From Lumbricus terrestris (lineage: Eukaryota > Annelida > Clitellata > Crassiclitellata > Lumbricidae): a stretch of DNA of 64,000 bases. Each line of letters opens with the position of its first letter. Position 1 is the first letter of the stretch. The notes beneath the pieces are model-generated. The model was given only the letters and a program-made list of their open reading frames with translations, searched no databases and was not told the DNA's origin. Both the position numbers and the translations under genes were made by a program. Shown piece by piece: positions 55,913-64,000 of the stretch. The stretch lies in assembly GCA_949752735.1 (NCBI GenBank), contig OX457053.1, positions 3,961,166 to 4,025,165 of the forward strand, in the 5' to 3' direction.

Positions 55913-58900
55913 TCACTCCAACTGTTCTACGCCATTGTGATGCTCCCGTTTGCTAAGCTCCTCTCTTTCTTCCTCGCTATCAACTTCATCCTCATCGTCT
56001 TCATCCTCATCATTGTCATCGAAGGGCAGAGGGGTTGAGGTTCGTGAGGATGGAGGCGAGGAGGGGGCGGACACTGGTTTCTGAACTTTGCCAAATGAGA
56101 TCTGCAGCAAATGACAATGTATACATTGTATAGTAATTGTACTCGGATTTTTTTATATAACATGACCTCGACTCTGTTCATTTTCAATGAGTTGATCTGG
56201 TAAGATCCTTCATCACCGCTCGCCCGTTTTGAATGGATGCCACGCCATTTAGGTTTTTCCATGCATAGACCGTGCTACTCAGAAATTTAAAATCTCTTAA
56301 ATAAGCAACCTCGGGAAGTGAACCGTGGTCCACACACTCTTTTTCACGGAGTTGCATGACACGTGGCCAACACTCTCACAGACGCAGCTAACTGGATTCA
56401 ACAGTAATACTGTGTTAACAGCAAAATTTATGTGTCATCTCTTGCAGAGAAAATACTCTCAAATAGGCTGTACTTGGTTTTCGAGTTGACGCCTTCAGAG
56501 TTTGGAATCTACAATTAAGGTTCTCATCTTAAAAGAGATATTGCCCAACTTTCCGACCACAATTACTAGTTGAGATTGTAGTGTCAAACCAGAAGAATGT
56601 GACATGTACATAATAATTAAATTCTATGTTTTGTCCAACCAGAGTCAACTCTCTGGTATCGACACAAGAACTACTCTGGCACTCAAAGTCGACCAAAAAA
56701 CGACACAAATACTGAACCTGGCGAAAAGAATAAAGTTGACGGATCGTTCTGGATGCTGACCAGACACCAGAAGTCGATGTCTTGACCTTCTGAACTCTGG
56801 CCTCACCTCTAATTACCGGATACCTAATCCACATCCCTATGACCAACACAAATGTTGAACTCCTGAACTCGAGGCTAACAGACAGGCACGCTAACTACTA
56901 GATTACTCCACAACTCCATGACCGATACAAGATCTTGGCTGGGCTCTAAATGCAGATGGCAGCACATGCAAAAAAATGCGTAGTTCCATTGGACTTACGC
57001 CTTCGTCTTCTTTAAACAGCTCCGGATGCGTCCGATGGAGGGCGAGAGCACGGGCCTTGCGATAGTACTGCAAACATAAACAAGACAAAATGCATCACAA
57101 CTGGGTAGCAACAGGATAGGGTAATGCAACCAGTCAAAGTCAATACATCATTGTAAGGCAATAAGTAATGGCCTACGAAGCAGTGTGTCCCATTGCTTCG
57201 TAGGTCATCACTTATTGCCTTACCATTGTTATACAATATAATAGCCTTAGGTAAACATAATAGAAGGTAAAGTAATGTAAGGCTTAAACAAAGGTGAGCC
57301 AATTACTTGCCTGATCATAGACGAAAGAACAGGCAGGTCTGTAACTAACTCACCATATGCAGAAGGCAAGGTAATTAAGAAAAGGTAATACCTAGTTAAA
57401 GCAATAAATTAACCGCTAAATGGTTGCCCAAAATTGTGAAGGAACCTAAACTAAGGTAATTGCCAACAGGCCTCCGAGTAGGTTTCTTGAAGGGGCGCTA
57501 TATAAGTTTTCGGAATGAATGAATGAATGAAAGGTACGGCAATGCGATATATGCTAAACCAAGGGTTAGCGGATTACACCAGGTAATCCCCAATTTACTG
57601 TGAGATGAAATACTAGAAACACTGCTCTAAAATTTTCAAATCTTTGGCCACAAACGGCCGCTGCTATGGAAACGAAATCGTCTGCTTACAATTCCCAGAT
57701 TCTTCCAGTCGAGAAGTTCGCTCAGTCGTTCCGTCCGGTTGCGTTGGATGATGCGTTGGCGACGAGACAGGCACGTGAAGTCGTACATCATCTGCACAAC
57801 CAAAGTAATAATAATAATAATCTTCATTTAGTTTCAAACTGACAACAATTTACAGTATGAATGAATAATCAAAAGTCATTACAGGAGTCGAATCTAACTG
57901 TTGGCAGCCATGCAAGGCACTGATCATGTCCTACGAATCATTTTACCAATGCCACCTGCCGAATGGAAGGTTGAATGGACTTTTGGGAGGGTAGCGGGAA
58001 GCATATCCCACATTCGTGCCCGCTTCATGCCAGATTGTTTGTTAATAATAACCCTAAGCCTCCTACAAATTTAAGTTGAAAATCTAGATCTAGCTACGTC
58101 GCAGCAAATGAAAACAACAAGTCAATGTGCAATGCTGTCTTTGACCGCTTCGGGGTTCCGTGATTCATTGTGTTTATAGGCAATGCAACCGATGAGATTA
58201 GATTAAACTGAGATTAGATCAAGCCGAGATCAGATTAATTTGAGATTAAATTAATCTGAGCTTAGATTGAGCCAAGACTATATTTTAAAAGCCAAAGTTA
58301 GATTAATCCGAGATTAGATTAATCCGAGATTAGATCAGTCTGAGATCAGATTCAGCCAGGATTAGATTCAGCTGAGACAAACCTGAGATAACTGCTGCAT
58401 CGATTCCTCTGGATTTTTAAATCGTCTGTCAACGACGTAAATCCCAAACGACTGAGGATCGACGATGTGCTGCTGCATGAAACATCCGAACCCAGACAGG
58501 TTCGTACTGATACTTGGTATTCCCATGACAGTACACTCGGCTGCAAACAAGTACCACACAGAAATGGTCAACTTGCAAAAGTACTCCACAAAAACTAAGC
58601 TAGCGACTGAATCCATATTCACATGAAATGATGAAAATTCAGATGACGAACACAACAACAATGATGATGACATCAACAACAATGATGCTGACATCAACAA
58701 CAATGATGATGACATCAACAACAATGATGATGACATCAACAACAATGATGATGACATCAACAACAATGATGATGACATCAACAACAATGATGATGACATC
58801 AACAACAATGATGATGATATAAACAATGCGCACATAACGATTAAAATGAAATTGCTGATGTAGACAATGATGACCTGGAGTGTATCCCCACGGTTCGTAG

Positions 58901-61900
58901 TACGAGGGAAAGACGCCGAGGTGGCAGCCGCGTACGAACTCCTCGTAATCCAATCCAAAGAGAGGATTCGTCGAATTCAGGAATTCCGGATGGAAAATGA
59001 TCTACCAAATTAAAAACAGCTTGTCAATAAATCAAAATTTATATAGCTCCCTTTAAAAATGATATCTACTCAGAAGCGCTCCCAACACAGGCCAAGAGGG
59101 GGGAAAAGCAGTCGTCAATGGTTTGCAAAGCTGAGAACAGTTTGGGAAGTGTCGTATAGTCAACGGAAGCCCGCTCATTCCAGATTGTTGGACCAACAAC
59201 AGAGAAGGAACAATACTGCATTGTCCGAGAGTGGGAGACAGGTCACTATGGACAGAGGATTTAAAAGAAATTAATTCAATCAAATATTGATCTTCCCATG
59301 TTGCACTTTGGTTGTTCTTGGCTTCAAGACCGTTTGTGTCTGAAACCAACCCAATGAGCATTTGTCCTTGTACTGTCAGGAAGGCTCTTGTGCTGTCAGG
59401 GCATCTGAGGACTTTCTTCTACTACTACCACCAATCCACCACTACTACTACTACCACTACTACTACTACTACCACCAGTCCACCACTACTACTACCTCCA
59501 CTACTACCACTATTACTACTACTACCACCACTACTACCTCTACCACTTTCACTACTATTAGCAGAAGTCGATCGGTTCCTACCTTCACTCGATCCGATCG
59601 GTTATTAAACAACTGGCAACGTCGGATCGAACAGAGAATCGGATCAACTCCATCGTCGACTATGTTGTGCGTGCAGACCGGAGGAAGAGTTGTACGCTGG
59701 GAAAAAACAAAACCAAAGGAATTACGTGAGAGGAGCTATATAAATAAATGTTCATAATGCAATCATTGTTGTTATTGATCATGATTATTATCACTATTAT
59801 GGTACTACGATCATTATCATTCCTTCAATTTAAGAATAATAAACTATGATAAATTATGAAGATGATGCTAGGTTAGGTTTATTGCTAATAGGATTATTAT
59901 CATTATTTCAACTTAAAAATAATAAATGAGGATATATGATGAAGATGATGTTGATGAGACCAACAATTCCTACAGTGCATGCCGTTATAAGAGTGCCTTA
60001 AATAAACAATGATTGCTAAATGATGAAAAATGATGATAAATAATAATGACAACAACAATAATAATAGTAATAATAAAAATAACAGAGAATTAAATCGTTG
60101 GCCTCTCGATCACCATTCACCGCATTAATGCGATATTCACCTGAGCAGAGAAGATACACCGCTTCAGTTTGACAAGATCTTCTTTCATCAGCAGCTCCTC
60201 TCCCGTCGGAACCTCACCTCTGCAGAACAGGAAGACAACAATCAATCAATCAATCGATCAATCAATCAATCAATCAATTTGCTTATTTGATATAGTTGAG
60301 CTATCGCTCAGGGGCATCAACAGCGGTAGTTACAATGGAAAGATAAAATATGTTGGTAGATGCACTTATAACGAATACGTGAAACTAATGAAGTTACTGT
60401 AATCTTTAATAAGCAATGGGAAGTTCTGTAGGAGCTGTTTGAAACAACTGATGTTCATTAATAACATTAAATGCTCAGTAAAAAATCCTTAAATTCCATA
60501 AGACAAAATTTAACCAAAATGCTCATCAATAGCATGCTAATTAACAGAATACTCATCAATAAAATGCTTATTAAAAAAATTCTCATCAATAAAAAGCTCA
60601 TCACGAAGTGCCCACGATGTTACACAACATAACAAAGCAATGTAAACAAAGAAAATAGTCCATTGTAATCGTCCTACCGCAAACAGACTTCAAACAGTCG
60701 CTGTCCAATGTCCTTCTGTACGGATGCAATCGTCTCTTTCAGTTGCTTCGAAATCGCTTGTCCCCTCAGTGATTCCACGTTGAAATTGTTGGTCCGTGTC
60801 GGAAAAATGAGAAAAGCGACGACAGTAACGTCGCTGTCACAACTCTGGAAAAAGAACGCTGTTCTTAGACAAGCCGTAACTAGCGATACTGATGTTTAAA
60901 GCACCAAATAAAAAACAGAATAAACAGATAACATATCTGTATTAGTGAACCAATCAATAAGCTAAGGCTTATGGGGTCACTGGTGTGGCCAATGGCGCTG
61001 TACGGCTGTGAAACTTGGACGCTAAGGAAGGAAGACAAAAGAAGAATATCAGCATTTGAGATGACGACATATAGAAAGATGCTGAGAGTCAGTTGGAAGG
61101 AGTTTAGAACAAACGAATCTATACTGGAAGAGATGCAGCCGGAGCGGCGCCTGCTGGAGGTGGTGAAAGGAAGGAAGCTGAACTACTTCGGACACATGAT
61201 CAGAGCAGACAAGCTGCCGGCATTCATATGTCAGGGCTATCTGGACGGAAAAAAAGCTCGGGGAAGGCCGAGGAGAAGATGGATGGATGACGTGGAGGAA
61301 TGGACGGGGATGGTGATGGCAGACTGTGTGAGGACCACGAGGAACAGAGAGCAATGGAGGAAGATGGCGTCGTCGACGATGATCCCCGATCCGCAGCAAT
61401 GAGGATGGTCACGACGATGCCGACGATTAGTGAACACTAAGTAAAACAGTCCAACAGCGACCTGAACCTGAATTAGCGGAATCCTTGAAACTACGGAGAC
61501 AGCTCGTATCGCATCACCTCGAACCGCATACCTTGAGTCACATTACCAAGAGCCGCATCACCTTGAGCCGAATTACCTTTAACCGCATTACCTTGAACCA
61601 CATTACCTTTGGCGGCATAACCGAGAGTGCATTACCTTGAGCCACATTACCTTGAGCCACATTACCATGAGCCGCATCACCTTGAGCCGAATTACCTTTG
61701 ACAGCATTACCTTGAGCCGCATTACCTAGAGCCACATTACCATGAGCCGCATCACCTTGAGCCTCATTACCTTTGACCGCATTACCTTGAGCCGCATTAC
61801 CATGAGCCACATAACCATGAGCGCATAACCTTGAGCCGCATTGCCTTGAGCCACATTCCCTTGTCATGCATCACCTTGGGCCACACTACCATGAGCCTCA

Positions 61901-63624
61901 TTACCATGAGCCGCATTACCATGAGCCTCATTACCTTGAGCCGCATTACAATGAGCCACATTCCCTTGTCATGCATCACCATGAGCCACATCACCTTGAG
62001 CCGCACTACCATGAGCCTCATTACCTTGCGCCGCATTACCTTGAGGAAGTAGTTGAGTCGAGCGAGCGCTTCGATGAACATATCGCAGCCTTTGTTCGTG
62101 AACTCGTAACGACCAGCGGTGAAGAAGTACAACGTCTTGTCCAAATCAAAGTCGTAATGTCTACGCAGTCAACAGACAATAAATAAATAATACAATAAAT
62201 AGCAAAAGAATAAACATCTAAAAACCTGTCGTCATCCAAATTAGTAGCAGCTGAATTTGCTCGTTATGTAATCATGGCCCAGCATAGGAACAAGCACAAT
62301 ATCGACCTGAACAATGCTAGAGAGGCAATGGAGTATCATTATATGGTTTATACAATTTATTTTTATTTATTTATTTCTCGCATTTGCTATAGCGCTCCTT
62401 CAAGCTCTCTACTCAGAGGTGCTCCCGGCTACAGTGCGGACACTGAATCGGAGTTTCACGCTGAAGTGCACGAGCAATTGTGAGTGAAGGACTTGCTCAA
62501 GGCCCCTACGCGGTGGCTTGAGGTAGATTTGAAACTAGAACTCTATGCCTCCAAAGCACCGAACCCACTATTACACCACTGCACCACACAAGTTACCTCA
62601 CAAATCCTTAAATAGGGCCCCCAGAAATTCGCGATCTTGCGCAGTGCAAATTTCACGCAAAATTCCAGGTTTAGCGCAAGAGCGCAAAAATTGGCAATCC
62701 GCGCGATTTTAGCGCAGATTTTGACAAAATCTTGCTAATTTATCTAAATTGGGCTTTGATTGACTTAAAAATCGTGACAGTTCAACATAGCAACGGCGAC
62801 CGATGCGCGATAATCAAAATGGCGGCCGCCAAATGGGATGAAATTATAGAGGAATTTTTAGTTAAAGATCGTTATTTTTAGTAGTAATGCACAAACTTAA
62901 ACTACAAAAAATTCCAGAACTTCACGGCCACGCAATAAAACGTATTAGACGAAATTTCTAAAAGCGGTCAAACAGCAGCGGCGTGTGCTGTCGCAGCTTA
63001 TGACAGAACGAACGCATTTGGTATAGAGCATCAGGCGTGCATACAAAGACGGAAGGCTAGTACTCAGCACGTTATGCAACTTGGTGATTCATTACAATAT
63101 AGGCATATATAATACTATTTGGAAGTTGTATTTGTAATGAGCGTAGATTTCGGGGGGGGCGTAAGTTTTGCAAAATTAATATCATTTGCGATCATCTGAA
63201 TACATTAATCTCATGGTTATAGGAACTTAATAACTGCACTTTGGGCCTGATTGTCTAATTTCCAAAACGCCTAAGCTGTATACTAAATGACAAAAACACT
63301 GTTAGATACTTTAGTACACCGATTCAATGAAAAAATAACGAACATTATCATTTTTAACTTGCGCAAAATTCGCGCAAATTTATCGTTTTTGGTGCGCAAT
63401 TTTTTCAAATTTCGGGTGCAAATTTCTGTGGGGCCTACTTAAACACCTTTCTTTCTATTGAACCTGTTTAAGCGAATCGAAGTACTGCTCGAAAGTTTTG
63501 ACTGACCCATGGAAATGGCCGCGTACAAAGTCGTTGATTTTCTCTTTTGAAATCGAATGTCGGTTCTGGAACTCATGAAGCGCGGCAAACTTCAGAACAT
63601 TGAGTCCATTGGGGGTCACGATAT
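55913..63624 (-). CDS. GYS1: Glycogen [starch] synthase, C-terminal 10 exons (5' part beyond the window)
   Basis: Exons 63624-63507, 62160-62040, 60844-60678, 60219-60141, 59696-59583, 59001-58875, 58540-58383, 57791-57690, 57067-56999 and 56101-55913 (TGA) join in phase to 413 residues, from [13 protein letters not shown] onward (about residue 290 of 737 in the human enzyme). The enzyme (GT3) adds glucose from UDP-glucose to glycogen in the cytosol. Visible: [19 protein letters not shown], the nucleotide-site and catalytic region [30 protein letters not shown], and the Arg cluster [16 protein letters not shown] that binds glucose-6-phosphate and makes animal and fungal enzymes allosteric. 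The tail has an S/T ladder then a long Asp/Glu run. Vertebrates have GYS1 and GYS2; an invertebrate gene would be ancestral to both. The first exon has an in-frame readthrough past its true donor (CATGG|GTCAGT). The promoter and UDP-binding N-terminal half are not in the window. Confidence 0.95.
57148..57228. repeat. 38-bp inverted repeat (hairpin) in a glycogen synthase intron
   Basis: Arms 57148-57185 and 57191-57228 are reverse complements with about four mismatches ('gtaaggcaataagt-atg-cctacgaagca-tg') around a 5-bp loop. Confidence 0.88.
58190..58378. repeat. ~18-bp minisatellite (GAGATTAGATTAATCTGA)
   Basis: About ten imperfect units abutting the donor of the 58540-58383 exon. Confidence 0.88.
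58640..58822. repeat. 21-bp minisatellite (ATGATGATGACATCAACAACA)
   Basis: Eight near-perfect units in the intron between the 59001-58875 and 58540-58383 exons. In-frame repeats here are not part of glycogen synthase. Confidence 0.95.
59415..59562. repeat. (CTA)n/(CCA)n trinucleotide repeat
   Basis: Lies between the 59696-59583 and 59001-58875 exons. A SINE tail in inverse orientation lies at 59040-59095. Confidence 0.92.
60971..61402 (+). pseudogene. Non-LTR retrotransposon 3' fragment (RTE-type ORF end), antisense in a glycogen synthase intron
   Basis: A 143-codon open frame reads [68 protein letters not shown] and [10 protein letters not shown]. These are the hallmarks of the C-terminal domain of RTE-like reverse transcriptase proteins ('YGCE-W', 'YFGH--R', 'RGRPR-RW-D-'). 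The polymerase domain is absent, so this is a 5'-truncated copy. The frame has no stop over the whole block, which implies a fairly recent insertion. Confidence 0.87.
61535..62040. repeat. 15-bp minisatellite (ACCTTGAGCCGCATT)
   Basis: About 33 units of 'taccttgagccgcat' variants. The array runs up to the donor of the 62160-62040 exon (…CTCAAG|GTAATGCGG), so the donor GTAATG lies within a repeat-like unit. Confidence 0.95.
62387..62592 (-). mobile_element. tRNA-derived SINE (family A), minus strand
   Basis: Complement of the 22358 family: 'agcgctccttcaagctctctactcagaggtgctcccg', 'gagtttcacgctgaagtgc', 'gtgaaggacttgctcaagg', and A-box complement 'ccactattacaccactgcacc'. Confidence 0.85.
62613..63437. 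mobile_element. 825-bp DNA transposon, second copy of the TAGGGCCCCC family
   Basis: Starts TAGGGCCCCCAGAAATTCGC and ends ATTTCTGTGGGGCCTA, with the 6-bp duplication CTTAAA (62607-62612, 63438-63443). Co-linear with 29341-30177. It lies in the intron after the first visible glycogen synthase exon. Confidence 0.9.
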
Positions 63625-63789
63625 CTATCGAAAAACAATCAGACAGAACCATTTGGAATGTTTAAATTGCGGTAAGGAAGCATCACTCCACATTACACAA
63701 GCAATTCTCTACATTAGAACAAATCTTTGCAAGATTTCACCAAAATGATCCATGATAAAAAGTACAAAAGCCGTTAACTATATCTAATA

Positions 63790-64000
63790 TAAAGTTGTGT
63801 GCGTGTGTGTGTGGATGTATGGATGTAGGCACGTAGTCATACACTACCTAACCGTACAGTCATCACAGAGCCATTTATTACATAGCCATAAATCATGTGG
63901 TCATACATTATGCACGTGTTATTTACATAGCCACACGCTACAAAGCCATATTTAATCTAGCCATACATTATATGACCATACAGACCTGGCTTTCTCCGTA
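63790..64000. repeat. GTGT tract and degenerate ~17-bp 'catagccatacattat' repeat
   Basis: Short (GT)n then repeats of 'acatagccatacatta'. The next upstream glycogen synthase exon is not in this stretch. Confidence 0.75.

Noticed and set aside
63464..63624. Longer version of the glycogen synthase exon ending at CTTAAACAG|GTTCAA
   Set aside because: The residues after HFHG do not match the family. The donor CATGG|GTCAGT at 63507 joins in phase to the next exon and restores the conserved [14 protein letters not shown] block.

Overview
This is animal (metazoan) nuclear DNA. The genes are split into many small exons with GT/AG junctions, introns make up most of the length, and mobile elements and simple repeats fill the non-coding space. 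Frequent 'taggcctac' words, a REJ/PKD-type extracellular protein and the mix of DNA transposons suggest a marine invertebrate, perhaps an echinoderm or another deuterostome. The species cannot be named from the sequence.

Four host genes were rebuilt by joining exons whose phases match. (1) Minus strand 15067-3495: a secreted or membrane PKD/REJ-domain protein of the polycystin-1 / receptor-for-egg-jelly family. It starts with a signal-peptide exon and is cut by the left side of the window. (2) Minus strand 31829-20971: a complete 10-exon gene for the beta subunit of GTP-forming succinyl-CoA ligase (SUCLG2, 424 aa). (3) Plus strand 42497-48862: acyl-CoA-binding protein (ACBP/DBI), three exons; the start exon is uncertain, with a candidate at 34326. 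(4) Minus strand 63624-55913: the last ten exons of glycogen synthase, with the 5' part beyond the right edge. The last three are housekeeping metabolic genes that appear to be neighbours by chance; nothing suggests an operon.

Mobile DNA is the other theme. An apparently intact piggyBac transposon (TTAA to TTAA, 43871-47862, spliced 653-aa transposase with all three catalytic Asp) lies inside an ACBP intron beside a TTA-flanked, Harbinger-like element. Many short non-autonomous DNA transposons can be delimited to the base by their terminal inverted repeats and target-site duplications. Most have 8-bp, hAT-like duplications, and one 825-837 bp family has 6-bp duplications. A 2.3-kb element at 476-2778 has cohesive GTCGATCGA-rich ends and internal repeats carrying TGACGTCA. 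There are also tRNA-derived SINEs, 3' fragments of non-LTR retrotransposons, Helitron-like pieces and large inverted duplications. One element has inserted exactly at a SUCLG2 splice donor, so that its target-site duplication copies the donor.

Layout: 1-3.5 kb MITE end, 2.3-kb transposon and TCA satellite; 3.5-15.1 kb PKD/REJ gene; 15.1-21 kb repeats; 21-31.8 kb SUCLG2; 32-42.5 kb inverted repeats, Helitron-like pieces and a candidate ACBP start; 42.5-48.9 kb ACBP with its intronic transposons; 49-55.9 kb nested hAT-like elements; 55.9-64 kb glycogen synthase.
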